Positions 23,314 through 32,603 of a DNA stretch of 64,000 nt are shown here, one piece after another. This DNA comes from Lysinibacillus odysseyi 34hs-1 = NBRC 100172 (GTDB lineage: Bacteria; Bacillota; Bacilli; Bacillales_A; Planococcaceae): assembly GCF_001591965.1 (NCBI RefSeq), contig NZ_BCVX01000004.1, positions 1 to 64,000 of the forward strand. Direction: 5' to 3'. Made by a program: the position numbers and the translations under genes. A model generated the notes under the pieces. The model was given only the letters and a program-made list of their open reading frames with translations. It searched no databases and had not been told where the DNA came from. Within the stretch, counting starts at the first letter, position 1; the number at the start of each line of letters is the position of its first letter.

Positions 23314-24927
23314 TTATAATGGCAGTTTATAGTCATTCAACTCTTCGCGAAGCTTTGCTTTCAGGAATTTTCCGACAGATGTTTTGGGAATTTCATTCAG
23401 GAATACGACATCATCTGGAATCCACCAATTGGCGAATTGACCGCGAAGGGATTCTAATAACTCTTCTTTCGTAGCCGCTGCTCCTTCATGCAGCACTACA
23501 CATGCCAGTGGGCGTTCCTGCCATTTTTCATGCGGGATGGCCACAACCGCAGCTTCAAATACAGCGGGATGGGACATTAATGCATTTTCTAAATCGAGAG
23601 AGGAAATCCATTCACCGCCCGATTTAATCAAATCTTTTGTCCGGTCAGTGATCTTGATATAGCCTTCCTTCGTCAGTACAGCAATATCGCCTGTATACAG
23701 CCAGCCATCATGGAATGCTTCTGCTGAGCGTTCATCCTTATAATATTCGGAAGCAATCCAAGGACCGCGGATACGAAGCTCGCCCATTGTCTTGCCGTCC
23801 CATGGAACAGGGCCGTCTTCATTGACGACTTCTGTTTCGATAAGAGAAGATGTCAGCCCCTGTGTCGTACGGAGATCCATTAATTCTTCAGCAGAATAAT
23901 CCTCCATCGTAGAAAGTGGATATGACATGCTGACAAGCGGTGATGTTTCAGTCATCCCGTATGCATTTATATAAGGGATACCATGTTTTTCATTATAGGC
24001 TTTAATCAGTCCCTGCGGAGAGGCGGAGCCGCCAGAGATGACTAGCCGAAGGGATGATAGGTCACGCGGGTTTTTTTCCTGTTCGTTTAACACACCGAGC
24101 CAGATGGTAGGAACCCCGGCCGTTACTGTTACCTTCTCCTTTTCGAATAGATCGAGCAATAATGCCGGCGTAAACATCGGGCCAGGCAGTACCTGTGTTA
24201 AACCATAGTTAACTGCCGCAAATGGGAAGCCCCAGGCATTTACATGAAACATAGGAACAACAGGCAGTGCAACATCGCTTTCCTTAACACCGAATGACTC
24301 GGCGAGCCCAAGAGCAAGGCTATGAAGAACAATGCCTCGATGGTTATATACGACCCCTTTTGGCATGCCTGTTGTCGCGGATGTATAACACATCCCCGCT
24401 GGCATCTGTTCATCCAAATCCTCAGGGAACTCAAAGTTTTCATTTGCTTCTGCTAATAATGCTTCATAGGAGTGTACATTTTTAAAGCTGGATTCAGGTA
24501 CTATCATGTCATCGCGCATAACAACTACATGTTTAACTGTTTTCAGATGGGCTAGTGCAGGCTCTACCAATGGGAAAAGATCACCATCAATTAACAAAAT
24601 CTCATCTTCGGCATGGTTGATAATATAAATAATATGCTCAGGTGCCAAGCGGATATTGATTGTATGGAGAACGGCTCCTGAACATGGAATGGCAAAATAG
24701 GCTTCTAGATGACGATGGTGGTTCCAGGCGAATGTTCCCACCTTGGTTCCTCTTGTCATGCCGAGCTTCGTTAAAGCATCAGCCAGACGGCGGGTACGTT
24801 TAGCGTATTCGGCATAGGTAATACGGTGCGTCATCGTGTCGCTTGTACGTGAAACGATCACCTTGTCAGGAAAGAACCGTTCAGCACGCTTTAAAAACCC
24901 TGTCAATACTAACTGTGTGTCCATCAT
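23314..24927 (-). CDS. Fatty-acyl-CoA synthetase (AMP-binding family)
   Basis: 537 residues, ANL superfamily. It activates a carboxylic acid, probably a medium- or long-chain fatty acid, with ATP and CoA. Motifs in order: P-loop [12 protein letters not shown] (Ala replaces the usual Gly of TSGTTG, as in some fatty-acid ligases), [66 protein letters not shown] split over the A8 hinge, and the C-terminal catalytic Lys in [12 protein letters not shown]. The reading is sound for the family; chain-length preference is not. The ATG at 24927 has a second ATG directly after it, with GGGGG-type site upstream. Confidence 0.88.
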   Translation of the reverse strand: MMDTQLVLTGFLKRAERFFPDKVIVSRTSDTMTHRITYAEYAKRTRRLADALTKLGMTRGTKVGTFAWNHHRHLEAYFAIPCSGAVLHTINIRLAPEHIIYIINHAEDEILLIDGDLFPLVEPALAHLKTVKHVVVMRDDMIVPESSFKNVHSYEALLAEANENFEFPEDLDEQMPAGMCYTSATTGMPKGVVYNHRGIVLHSLALGLAESFGVKESDVALPVVPMFHVNAWGFPFAAVNYGLTQVLPGPMFTPALLLDLFEKEKVTVTAGVPTIWLGVLNEQEKNPRDLSSLRLVISGGSASPQGLIKAYNEKHGIPYINAYGMTETSPLVSMSYPLSTMEDYSAEELMDLRTTQGLTSSLIETEVVNEDGPVPWDGKTMGELRIRGPWIASEYYKDERSAEAFHDGWLYTGDIAVLTKEGYIKITDRTKDLIKSGGEWISSLDLENALMSHPAVFEAAVVAIPHEKWQERPLACVVLHEGAAATKEELLESLRGQFANWWIPDDVVFLNEIPKTSVGKFLKAKLREELNDYKLPL

Positions 24928-25041
24928 ATTCCTTCATCCCCCTTGTAGGAAAAATGTGTAACTTAGTTAAATATTCTACTTTATGCTTATAAATCCTCTA
25001 AAAAACGAAATAATTCTACAATAACGAACGTTCCTAAAGTG

Positions 25042-25080
25042 AAAAAGAGTGCCCTGCCATAGGGCAGCAGCACTCTTTTT
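25042..25080. terminator. Bidirectional terminator after the purine permease gene
   Basis: AAAAAGAGTG and CACTCTTTTT flank an inner CTGCC/GGGCAG hairpin. On the minus strand it directly follows the permease stop codon and is followed by a T-run. Confidence 0.85.
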
Positions 25081-25081
25081 A

Positions 25082-26383
25082 CTAGTGGGGCAGAAATACT
25101 AATTGAATAATGAATAAAACAGCAAAGATATAAAGAAGCGGATGAACCTCGCGTGCTTTTCCCTTCACCATTTTAATTAATGGATAGGTAATGAACCCAA
25201 GAGCAATACCTGTAGAAATACTTGAAGTTAAAGGCATAGTCAATATTACTAAAAAGGCAGGAAAGGCTTCATCAAAATTATCCCATTCAATCTGCTTCAC
25301 CGCGCCGATCATCAAGCTTCCTACAATAATTAATGCTGGAGATGTAATGGCAGCGACACCTGAAATAGAAGCAACCAATGGACCGAAGAATGAAGATAAA
25401 AGGAATAAAGCTGCAACAGTCAATGTCGTTAATCCTGTACGGCCGCCCGCAGCAACACCTGCTGAAGATTCAACAAAAGCACTTGTCGGACTTGTACCTA
25501 CCATTGCCCCGACCGTTGTAGCAAGCGAATCTGCAAGCAATGCCTGACGAGCTCTCGGTAAATTTTCTCCCTTCATAAGACCGGCTTGTCTAGCTACGCC
25601 GACCATCGTACCTGTTGTATCAAATAAAGTAACTAAAATAAATGAGAAAACAACGCCGTATAATCCGTAAGAAATGACATCACCGATCGCGGCAAGCGGA
25701 TTCCAAACGAGTATACCTTTCGGAAGATGAGGCATTGCTACAACTTTTTCAATTTTTAATTGGTTTGTCAAAACAGCTGCAATCGCTGTAGCGACCATCC
25801 CGATAAATAATGCCCCTTTAACATTGCGGGCCATCAACACTACTGTCAATGCAAGACCGAATAATGTGAGTAAAACAGAAGGGCTTGATAAATCCCCTAA
25901 ACCTACCAGGTTTGATTCATTTGCTACGACAATATGAGACATGCGAAGCCCAATAAAGGCTATGAAAAGCCCAATACCAGCTGTGATGGCCAGTTTCAGA
26001 TTTTTAGGGATCGACATAATCAGCTTTTCACGGAACGGTGTCAAACTTAAAATAACAAAAATAATCCCTGCAACGAATACAGCGGCGAAGGCAGTTACAT
26101 AATCAATTGCCCCATCAGAACCGATGACTACTGCGTAAGTGAAATAAGCATTCAATCCCATACCAGGTGCAATAGCAATTGGATAGTTAGCCATAAGTGC
26201 CATCCAAACTGTCCCGATGATAGACGCGATAATTGTAGCCATAAATACTTGATCTATTGGGACACCGGCATCAGCTAAAATAATCGGATTGACAATAACA
26301 ATATACGCCATCGTCAAAAATGTCGTAAGCCCTGCCAGCATTTCTGTTTTTACTGTTGTATTATTTTCTTTTAATCGAAACAT
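25082..26383 (-). CDS. NCS2/AzgA-type purine permease (PbuG/PbuO-like)
   Basis: 433 residues, 12-13 hydrophobic segments. The start LAGLTTFLTMAYI, the segment PIAIAPGMGLNAYFTY and the NATS-type region TSPTSAFVESSAGVAAGGRTG split across TM8-TM9 mark the AzgA branch of NCS2, which imports adenine, hypoxanthine or guanine. Which of PbuG or PbuO is closer was not settled. AAGGAGG precedes ATG 26383. Upstream are a sigma-A promoter and two inverted CGAA boxes 24 bp apart, so PurR control is likely, consistent with purine salvage. Confidence 0.9.
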   Translation of the reverse strand: MFRLKENNTTVKTEMLAGLTTFLTMAYIVIVNPIILADAGVPIDQVFMATIIASIIGTVWMALMANYPIAIAPGMGLNAYFTYAVVIGSDGAIDYVTAFAAVFVAGIIFVILSLTPFREKLIMSIPKNLKLAITAGIGLFIAFIGLRMSHIVVANESNLVGLGDLSSPSVLLTLFGLALTVVLMARNVKGALFIGMVATAIAAVLTNQLKIEKVVAMPHLPKGILVWNPLAAIGDVISYGLYGVVFSFILVTLFDTTGTMVGVARQAGLMKGENLPRARQALLADSLATTVGAMVGTSPTSAFVESSAGVAAGGRTGLTTLTVAALFLLSSFFGPLVASISGVAAITSPALIIVGSLMIGAVKQIEWDNFDEAFPAFLVILTMPLTSSISTGIALGFITYPLIKMVKGKAREVHPLLYIFAVLFIIQLVFLPH

Positions 26384-26405
26384 ATAGAAGTAATCCTCCT
26401 TGAAA

Positions 26406-26445
26406 CACGAACATTTTGAACAACATTTTATATAATATTCGTTTT
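26406..26445 (-). promoter_or_regulatory. PurBox-like inverted pair
   Basis: CACGAACATTTT (26406-26417) and AATATTCGTTT (26435-26445) are inverted copies of the CGAA-centred PurBox, with about 24 bp between cores, close to the paired-box spacing known for B. subtilis PurR. They overlap the -10 of the permease promoter, as expected for repression when purines are plentiful. Confidence 0.6.
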
Positions 26446-26460
26446 TGGCGGAATTTGCAA
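26432..26460 (-). promoter_or_regulatory. Sigma-A promoter of the purine permease
   Basis: On the minus strand TTGCAA (26460-26455) and TATTAT (26437-26432) have a 17-bp spacer. The -10 lies inside the PurBox-like region. Confidence 0.6.
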
Positions 26461-26533
26461 CTGTTTTCTTGTAAATATCATGATAGCGCTGAAATTGTTA
26501 TAATGAAAGTTATTACAGTGAAGGAGTGGAATA

Positions 26534-27364
26534 ATGGACTTACAAACAACAAAGCGATTAGCTAATGGTATTGAAATGCCAATATTTGGACTAGGCGTTT
26601 ATAAAATGACAGATCCACAAGAAACAATTGAGGCCATTACAACGGCCTTGCAAGTAGGATACCGTGCCATCGATACGGCCTCCCTTTATCACAATGAAGA
26701 ACAAGTAGGTGAGGCTATCCGTCATTCCGGGGTGCCTCGCAACGATATTTTTGTTACAACAAAAGTGTGGAATACCGACCAAGGGTTTGATAATACACTG
26801 CGCGCCTTTGAAGAATCACTTAAGAAACTGGACATGGATTATGTCGATCTTTATCTAACTCATTGGCCCGTGGAAGGAAAGTACACAGAAACTTATCGTG
26901 CAATCGAACGATTGTATGAAGAGAAATTAATCCGTGTTCCAGGTGTTTCAAATCATCATAAACAACATATTGAAGAGGTATTGAAGGTGGCACAGACACC
27001 TCCGATGGTGAACCAAATTGAAGCACATCCTTATTTATCACAGGAACCGCTCCGTGCATTTTGTAAAGAGCATAACATTGCTGTCACGGCATGGTCGCCG
27101 CTTGGCCGGGGTGGAGTACTGATAGATGAAACAATACTAAAAATGGGTGATAAATATGGAAAATCACCAGCCCAAATCGTGCTTCGCTGGCATATTCAGA
27201 ATGATATCCTTGTCATTCCTAAGTCGGTGACACCTTCTCGTATTGAAGAGAATGCCCGTATTTTTGATTTTGAACTGACTGAAGAGGACATGCGTTCCTT
27301 AAATAATCTAAACCGGAACCAGCGTTTTGGGAAAGATCCGGAAAATTTCCACTTCGATTTTTAA
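26534..27364 (+). CDS. Aldo/keto reductase
   Basis: 276 residues, AKR5-type fold. The catalytic tetrad is readable: Asp47, Tyr52, Lys77 and His110 (AIDTASLYHNEE, TTKVWN, LTHWPV). The C-terminal IPKSVTPSRIEENARIFDFEL segment binds the NADPH phosphate. Such enzymes reduce aldehydes such as methylglyoxal; the true substrate is unknown. AAGGAGTG precedes ATG 26534. It is the first of two tandem paralogues, with the next starting 66 bases later. Confidence 0.92.
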   Translation: MDLQTTKRLANGIEMPIFGLGVYKMTDPQETIEAITTALQVGYRAIDTASLYHNEEQVGEAIRHSGVPRNDIFVTTKVWNTDQGFDNTLRAFEESLKKLDMDYVDLYLTHWPVEGKYTETYRAIERLYEEKLIRVPGVSNHHKQHIEEVLKVAQTPPMVNQIEAHPYLSQEPLRAFCKEHNIAVTAWSPLGRGGVLIDETILKMGDKYGKSPAQIVLRWHIQNDILVIPKSVTPSRIEENARIFDFELTEEDMRSLNNLNRNQRFGKDPENFHFDF

Positions 27365-27430
27365 TTCGGATGTCGAAATTATCAGCTTATTCCTTTATAA
27401 TAGTTTTGTAATAGGAAAAGGGGGATTTTT

Positions 27431-28252
27431 ATGACAATTGCCAAAACAATTACATTAGCGAATGGAGTCGAGATGCCGCGTATCGGCTATGGTGTCTTCC
27501 GAATGAAAGAGCACGAAGTAGCATATAACGGTGTGCTGGAGGCATTAAAGGCAGGATACCGGGCAATCGATACAGCTGCTGTCTATCAAAATGAGGAAGC
27601 TGTGGGACAGGCAATCAAAGATTCCGGGATTGCACGAGAAGAGATTTTTGTTACGACGAAAGTGTGGAATTCGGATCAAGGATTCGATAATACGCTCCGT
27701 GCATTTGAAACATCACTGAATAAATTAGGCCTTGATTATGTAGATCTGTATTTAACACATTGGCCAAAGCCAACACTTGCTGAGACATATAAAGCGATTG
27801 AGCGTCTGTATGAAGAAAAGCTGATCCGCGTTCCGGGTGTATCCAACCATCACCAGCATCATTTAGAAGAAGTATTTGCAGCCGCAAATGTAAAGCCGAT
27901 GGTCAACCAGGTAGAATGCCATCCATCATTATCCCAGGACAGCTTGCGTGCCTTCTGTGCAGAACATAATATTGCTGTTACAGCATGGGCTCCGCTTGGT
28001 ACGGGCATTGTCTTTACACATCCTGTGGTGACACAGCTTGCAGAAAAATATAGTAAAACACCTGCACAAATTGTCCTTCGCTGGCACTTGGAGATTGGCA
28101 ATATTGCAATTCCGAAATCAGTTACACCAGCACGTATCAAAGAAAATCTGGATGTGTTTGATTTCAATCTGGCACCGGATGAAGTGGCTGCTATTACGGC
28201 CCTTAACACATTCCACCGAACAAGTGCTGATCCGGACAATTTTGATTTTTAA
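27431..28252 (+). CDS. Aldo/keto reductase, tandem paralogue
   Basis: 273 residues, colinear with the preceding reductase and sharing long identical segments (GVSNHH, TTKVWN, RLYEEKLIRVPGVSN), so a duplication is evident. Tetrad residues Asp47, Tyr52, Lys77 and His110 are retained. The GTGIVFTHPVV loop after APLG differs from GRGGVLIDETI in the first copy, so substrate range may differ. AAAGGGGGAT precedes ATG 27431. A terminator follows. Confidence 0.92.
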   Translation: MTIAKTITLANGVEMPRIGYGVFRMKEHEVAYNGVLEALKAGYRAIDTAAVYQNEEAVGQAIKDSGIAREEIFVTTKVWNSDQGFDNTLRAFETSLNKLGLDYVDLYLTHWPKPTLAETYKAIERLYEEKLIRVPGVSNHHQHHLEEVFAAANVKPMVNQVECHPSLSQDSLRAFCAEHNIAVTAWAPLGTGIVFTHPVVTQLAEKYSKTPAQIVLRWHLEIGNIAIPKSVTPARIKENLDVFDFNLAPDEVAAITALNTFHRTSADPDNFDF

Positions 28253-28263
28253 TTAACAATAAG

Positions 28264-28300
28264 AAAATCCCCCTCTTCTTTTTGAAGAGGGGGATTTTTT
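28264..28300. terminator. Bidirectional terminator
   Basis: AAAATCCCCCTCTT pairs with AAGAGGGGGATTTT around CTTTTTG, then more T. It separates the reductase pair from the convergent TPR gene. Confidence 0.92.
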
Positions 28301-28406
28301 GCATATTATTGTACAACGTTCGATTATAAGACAAAGAGTTTATTCATAGAGCTTGCATATTATTGTACAACGTTCGATTATAAGACAAAGAGTTTATTCA
28401 TAGAGC
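28299..28406. repeat. Perfect 54-bp tandem duplication over the 3' end of the TPR gene
   Basis: Copies 28299-28352 and 28353-28406 are identical over 54 bp. A third partial copy begins at 28407 with TTGCATA and then diverges. The second copy contains the stop codon and last residues of the TPR gene; the first lies just beyond its stop. TTGCATA occurs at each junction, a likely slippage microhomology. Confidence 0.97.
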
Positions 28407-29754
28407 TTGCATAGTATTGGCAGGCACTTGCTTTTGCATAAAGTGCGTCAAAAGCCGGAATACGTAAATCTTTTGAATAGGCCAGTCCGAAATGAATCGG
28501 CAAGATATCAGGAGGTAACTCATTTGGCTCTGTCATTTTCCGCACGTTCTGATAGATTGAATACACTGTCTGTTCAGTATCGGTGTCGTTAAATAAAATA
28601 ATGATACCCTCCTCATGCCCAGTATGAGTAAATAGGTGAGGAATATTTTTTAAGTGTTCTTGTATCATGCTAAAAACAGCATAAGTTAGTTGATAATGCA
28701 GCTGCATTTCCTTGTGATGTTTCCGGGCTTCCTTTTGGGGTAATGAAAATAGAACGCATACACAATTTTGCCCTTGTGCTAACGATTGATCAGTTAGTTC
28801 TTGTACTTGGGTAAGGTCCATTAAGGCTAAAGAATCGAATAGCATATGATTGTTTTCATCTGAAAGGCTGACAGGAGATTGAAATGCTTCATTCCCTTCT
28901 GAAAAGCTATTATTCCATTCAACAAGACGTTTCTCAATTATTTGAAGCTGGGTACGTATATAGCCTTTTGGGAAATAGGCATCCAAGCGATACTTTAAAA
29001 TATCATGATAGATATAGCAAAGATACACAAGGTGCTCCTCTGTATCCAGCAGCTCGAGTGCCTGCTTAAAAGTTTGACTGCTTTTTTCCAGTTCGTGGAG
29101 ATTGTAAAGCAGCTTTCCTTCAAATAAAAGCATTTTTGCAAATTGAAAGTGAAGCGGCCGAGTGCCAATAAGCTTTATTGTCATCTCACGTAACTCCATG
29201 AATTCCTCACGTTTCGTCAGCTGAGCATATGTATACATGAGGGAAATGTTTATACGGATGACCGGTTCTGTTTCATCGAAGATATGCTGACTGTAATGGT
29301 GGGCGAGTTTGACTCCGAACATTGCTTGCTGCTCTTCTTCCATATCGATCAAGACATTGCTGATCAGGGCATAACAAGAAGCAAGTACTTCATAATCCTT
29401 TAGTTCGTGCGCATAATGGAGGGCGCTTTTATAAGAAGCAAGCGCAAATTCCTTATTGCCTGTAACTCCATGGAAAATACCCGCGAATTGGGAATAATAC
29501 ATTTTATCCTTCAGGCTGCCATGTACTTTGCACAATTTCTCATATTCACGCAATGATTCGTGTAATAAAGAGATATTCCCTATGTTTCTGTATGCTTCCA
29601 GGATGTCTTTATAAAATGTTAAAGCTTCGGGATAACACTGGTTTTGTAAAGCTAGTGACAAGGCTTGTTTACTATATTGAAGCATCTGTTTAAAAAGGCC
29701 CTGAGTATATAATTGGTTAATATATTCCTGATGGCTGGACATTTTAAGCTGCAT
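28378..29754 (-). CDS. TPR protein with degenerate GGDEF-like C-terminal region
   Basis: 458 residues. Residues 1-280 are tandem helical repeats of tetratricopeptide kind (e.g. YSKQALSLALQNQCY, ASYKSALHYAHEL, SSQTFKQALELLD). The C-terminal 150 residues look like a nucleotide-cyclase-related fold: IIILFNDTDTEQTVY, PIHFGLAYSKDLRIPAFDALYAKASACQYY recalls the end of GGDEF domains (ADxALYxAKxxGxN), but no GGDEF signature is left, so cyclase activity is not expected. It may be a regulatory scaffold. The start could be the ATG at 29754 or 29742 (MSSHQEY). Confidence 0.65.
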   Translation of the reverse strand: MQLKMSSHQEYINQLYTQGLFKQMLQYSKQALSLALQNQCYPEALTFYKDILEAYRNIGNISLLHESLREYEKLCKVHGSLKDKMYYSQFAGIFHGVTGNKEFALASYKSALHYAHELKDYEVLASCYALISNVLIDMEEEQQAMFGVKLAHHYSQHIFDETEPVIRINISLMYTYAQLTKREEFMELREMTIKLIGTRPLHFQFAKMLLFEGKLLYNLHELEKSSQTFKQALELLDTEEHLVYLCYIYHDILKYRLDAYFPKGYIRTQLQIIEKRLVEWNNSFSEGNEAFQSPVSLSDENNHMLFDSLALMDLTQVQELTDQSLAQGQNCVCVLFSLPQKEARKHHKEMQLHYQLTYAVFSMIQEHLKNIPHLFTHTGHEEGIIILFNDTDTEQTVYSIYQNVRKMTEPNELPPDILPIHFGLAYSKDLRIPAFDALYAKASACQYYASSMNKLFVL

Positions 29755-29848
29755 AATATATAGTCACCTCGATTTAATCAAGTATGCCTCTAAGTCATTG
29801 TACCCGAGGACTTTTATTCTATGGATGATAAGCACCTGCAAAAAGAGT

Positions 29849-30469
29849 TTAAATAAACGCATCATATAATAAATAATACATATCCTTTGCAGCCTTAACG
29901 GCATTTTCTACAGCTTCATTCAGTTCACTCTGTGATTTGGCTGTGATTTCAGTAATTTTCTTAAATACCTTTGCCTGGGTAACTGCCAGCAACTTCGGAT
30001 AAGTCTCCAATGTTTGGAAAGACTCATCGAAGTAGCTTGATATATCCTTTGAAGCATAGACCATCAAATCATTATAGTAACTTGCATATTCATCATCTAG
30101 TCTCGTTTTCGAAGTAAAAAAATTATCCAGTTCAATAAGCGTGTAAAGAGAAAACAAATAAGCAAATCGATCATTTTTATATGTTAAAGGAAGCACTCGT
30201 TGAACGGCCTGCAGTTGAAATGCTTCATGAATGAGCGTTTTACGAACTATGTAAATGAGCGAATGGTGTGGATGCTCGATTAAATCATCTTCTGTGAAGG
30301 CAGATTTTACCCAGAAATCGACAAATAAGTTCCATACTTGGAAGCGGTTAAAAGTCGACGGTATGCTAAGTGTAATAAGCTCTAATTCTTTTCGAAGGCT
30401 GTTAAAGCGATCAAGCACTGTATCATTTATTAAGAATAAACTATCAACTTTCTTAATATTTACAAACAA
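29849..30469 (-). CDS. Unknown helical cytoplasmic protein
   Basis: 206 residues from TTG 30469, supported by AAGGAGG seven bases upstream. No signal peptide. Most of the sequence is helical, with a Lys/Glu-rich C-terminal helix (EITAKSQSELNEAVENAVKAA split by short gaps). No family is recognised. It lies upstream of the TPR gene on the same strand (94 bp between), so the two may be cotranscribed. Confidence 0.6.
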   Translation of the reverse strand: MFVNIKKVDSLFLINDTVLDRFNSLRKELELITLSIPSTFNRFQVWNLFVDFWVKSAFTEDDLIEHPHHSLIYIVRKTLIHEAFQLQAVQRVLPLTYKNDRFAYLFSLYTLIELDNFFTSKTRLDDEYASYYNDLMVYASKDISSYFDESFQTLETYPKLLAVTQAKVFKKITEITAKSQSELNEAVENAVKAAKDMYYLLYDAFI

Positions 30470-30641
30470 CTACAATCCTCCTTTATGAAGAAAAGAGTAT
30501 TTTTTTTAATCATAATCTAAAAATAGGAAAAAATTAATAGAAAGAAGGATGCTTTTAAGAAAAAAAACAGCTGATACTCCATAACCTTTAAAATGTAAAA
30601 ATATGGTATAAAATAGAGCTGTTATAAAGGAAAGAAAATCA

Positions 30642-30679
30642 AAAAGTCTATACTTTCCGGTAGAAAGATACAGACTTTT
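30642..30679 (-). terminator. Terminator of the pseudouridine synthase gene
   Basis: On the minus strand AAAAGTCTGTATCTTT pairs with AAAGTATAGACTTT (one bulge), followed by TTGATTTTC. It lies 15 bases after the stop codon at 30694. Confidence 0.7.
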
Positions 30680-30693
30680 GAGGCACTATTAAT

Positions 30694-31527
30694 TTATTTG
30701 TCTTTTATTGTAATATTGTGATCTGTAAATGGATGGATGAAGTCCAGCTGAATTGCATGGAGTTTATAATCGCCGGCTGAAGTTTGGCGCGCATTATACA
30801 ACGTATCTCCTACAATCGGGTGACCGATATGGGCAAGATGGACCCGGATTTGATGTGTCCTTCCTGTTTCCAGCACGAGATGGACAAGGCAGGTTCCTTT
30901 AAAGCGCTTTACAACTTCGTAGCGAGTTACTGCATGCTGGCCCGACGATGAAACAACACGTCTTGTTTTATGGTGGCGGTCCTTGCCAATAGGCTCATTA
31001 ATCGTGCCGCTATCCGTTCTAATATTGCCCTGTACCTCTGCTTCATACGTCCGGATAATCTTTTTCTCCTCGAGCATCCGGTCAAATACTGATTTGGCAA
31101 TCGGGTGCTTGGCGATAAGCAGCAAGCCTTTTGTTCCTTGATCAAGGCGGTGTACATGCTCTGCGTACTGTCCGCCATTTGCCTTCACATACGCCATAAC
31201 ATGGTTCATGCATGTATCTGTATCAGAAGGGGTATTTGGATGTGTAGCCATTCCTTTCGGTTTAGAGACAACAAGGCAATGCTCGTCTTCATACAGTACA
31301 TCTATCCCGCACTCGTTCATCGGTTTATAGGCAGAGGAGGGAATATCGAATAGAAAAGTTAATTTCGCCCCTTTCGGAAGCGGCTCCTTCCAATTCACCG
31401 GCTCACCGCCGACTGATACCGCCTTTGCCATTCGCAGCTCATGGACCTGCTTTTTCCCCAGGCGCCATTTGTTTCGCAGCAGCTCTTCTACTGTTTCGCC
31501 GTCTTGCATAATTTCATATTGAAACAT
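30694..31527 (-). CDS. RluA-family 23S rRNA/tRNA pseudouridine synthase
   Basis: 277 residues. An S4-like N-terminal region (VEELLRNKWRLGKKQVHELR, split) is followed by the catalytic domain with VVSKPKGMATHP, HRLDQGTKGLLL bearing catalytic Asp129, and GRTHQIRVHLAHIGHPIVGD. It isomerises uridine in structured RNA; the exact site (RluD-like or other) is not readable. GGAGGAAGAAG precedes ATG 31527; an upstream in-frame ATG at 31572 would add a tail encoded across the terminator. One of several RluA paralogues usual in Bacillales. Confidence 0.9.
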   Translation of the reverse strand: MFQYEIMQDGETVEELLRNKWRLGKKQVHELRMAKAVSVGGEPVNWKEPLPKGAKLTFLFDIPSSAYKPMNECGIDVLYEDEHCLVVSKPKGMATHPNTPSDTDTCMNHVMAYVKANGGQYAEHVHRLDQGTKGLLLIAKHPIAKSVFDRMLEEKKIIRTYEAEVQGNIRTDSGTINEPIGKDRHHKTRRVVSSSGQHAVTRYEVVKRFKGTCLVHLVLETGRTHQIRVHLAHIGHPIVGDTLYNARQTSAGDYKLHAIQLDFIHPFTDHNITIKDK

Positions 31528-31540
31528 CTTCTTCCTCCGT

Positions 31541-31576
31541 TTTAAAAAAGGCGTGCCCCCCTTAAAGGACACGACC
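31541..31576 (-). terminator. Terminator between the thioredoxin-like and RluA genes
   Basis: On the minus strand GGTCGTGTCC pairs with GGGGCACGCC (G-T pairs allowed) and is followed by TTTTTTAAAA, before the RluA ribosome site. Confidence 0.75.
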
Positions 31577-31586
31577 TTTTGTTTTT

Positions 31587-32054
31587 TTATTTTTCTATGC
31601 TTGCAAAGAATTGACGTACTTCATCTTCACTGTGATCGCCGACTAGACGTGTCACTTCCTTGCCATCCTTAAAGTAGATAAGCGTCGGCGTTGCTTCAAG
31701 CTGATAAGTCGTCCAGGCATTTTCGTATTCATATACATTCAGCTGGTCAATCTGGATATCTTCTTTCTTAGCAACAGGCATCAATTTCGGTGTGAACTGT
31801 TTACAGTGGACACAAACTGGGCTGAACATATAGGCGAATACTTCTTCACCGGATGCAATTTTCTTTTCTAAATCCTCTGGCAGGATAATGTTTTGATAGT
31901 TTTCATCGTCCAGTAGATCAATTGTAGGCTGCTGAAGGTTCTCTGTTCCGTAAGGGTTGTCCTTTAGCTTATCTGAATTTGTCATATTAGTTAAAACGAT
32001 AATGCCAATGAACAGGAGAATGACAACTCCACCGATAATTCCTAACTTTTTCAC
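31587..32054 (-). CDS. Membrane-anchored thioredoxin-fold thiol oxidase partner
   Basis: 155 residues. Residues 5-22 form an N-terminal membrane anchor; the rest is a thioredoxin fold facing outside. The redox motif is Cys81-Val-His-Cys84 (FSPVCVHCKQF) and a cis-Pro segment EATPTLIYF. The neighbour on the same strand, one base away, is a BdbC/DsbB protein, so the pair likely forms an oxidative disulfide-formation system like BdbC-BdbD, although this partner is shorter than BdbD. Confidence 0.85.
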   Translation of the reverse strand: MKKLGIIGGVVILLFIGIIVLTNMTNSDKLKDNPYGTENLQQPTIDLLDDENYQNIILPEDLEKKIASGEEVFAYMFSPVCVHCKQFTPKLMPVAKKEDIQIDQLNVYEYENAWTTYQLEATPTLIYFKDGKEVTRLVGDHSEDEVRQFFASIEK

Positions 32055-32055
32055 G

Positions 32056-32481
32056 TTACTTTTCCTCCTTTAATACTTTAAGCATATAAAAGCTTGTAAT
32101 GGCGATAATAATAAATGCAGTCAGTGCCAATAACGGAATCGTAATAAAACCGAGCCAGTTAATATATGCCCCTATACAGGATACTTGTCCACAGGCCGGT
32201 GCAGTCTCTTGTAAAAAGGAGATTTTTTGAATGCCGTAATGGTAAAGGGATATACTACCGCCAATGACAGCAAACGCTGCCGTTGTAAGAGCGATGCGAG
32301 CATTTTTTTGTATGTATGCAATAGTGGAAATGATGACAATCGGATACATGAGAATACGTTGGTACCAACATAAATCACAAGGAATGTAGCCTCTTATTTC
32401 CGAAAAATAAAGGGAGCCGAGTGTGGCGATAAGGGATGTAATCCAAATGATAAGCAAGCTATTTTCCAGCTTCTTGTTCAT
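32056..32481 (-). CDS. bdbC: Disulfide oxidoreductase, DsbB/BdbC family
   Basis: 141 residues, four transmembrane helices. Two Cys pairs face outside: Cys35/Cys38 (PCDLCWYQR) and Cys97/Cys102 (ACGQVSC). The Trp-Tyr-Gln-Arg after the first pair is typical of DsbB-type quinone reductases. It reoxidises its thioredoxin-fold partner encoded next to it and passes electrons to quinone. In B. subtilis BdbC supports folding of ComGC and other exported proteins. Confidence 0.9.
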   Translation of the reverse strand: MNKKLENSLLIIWITSLIATLGSLYFSEIRGYIPCDLCWYQRILMYPIVIISTIAYIQKNARIALTTAAFAVIGGSISLYHYGIQKISFLQETAPACGQVSCIGAYINWLGFITIPLLALTAFIIIAITSFYMLKVLKEEK

Positions 32482-32603
32482 AAAAAAACCTCTGCTTCTT
32501 ATTTTATTTTGTTTTCTTGATTATAAGTTGTTCTAAATAAGAAGTAAATTGTTTCGATTGAAAGGAATTGGAATTGGGTATATGGGTAGAGGAGGTGTGA
32601 AAT

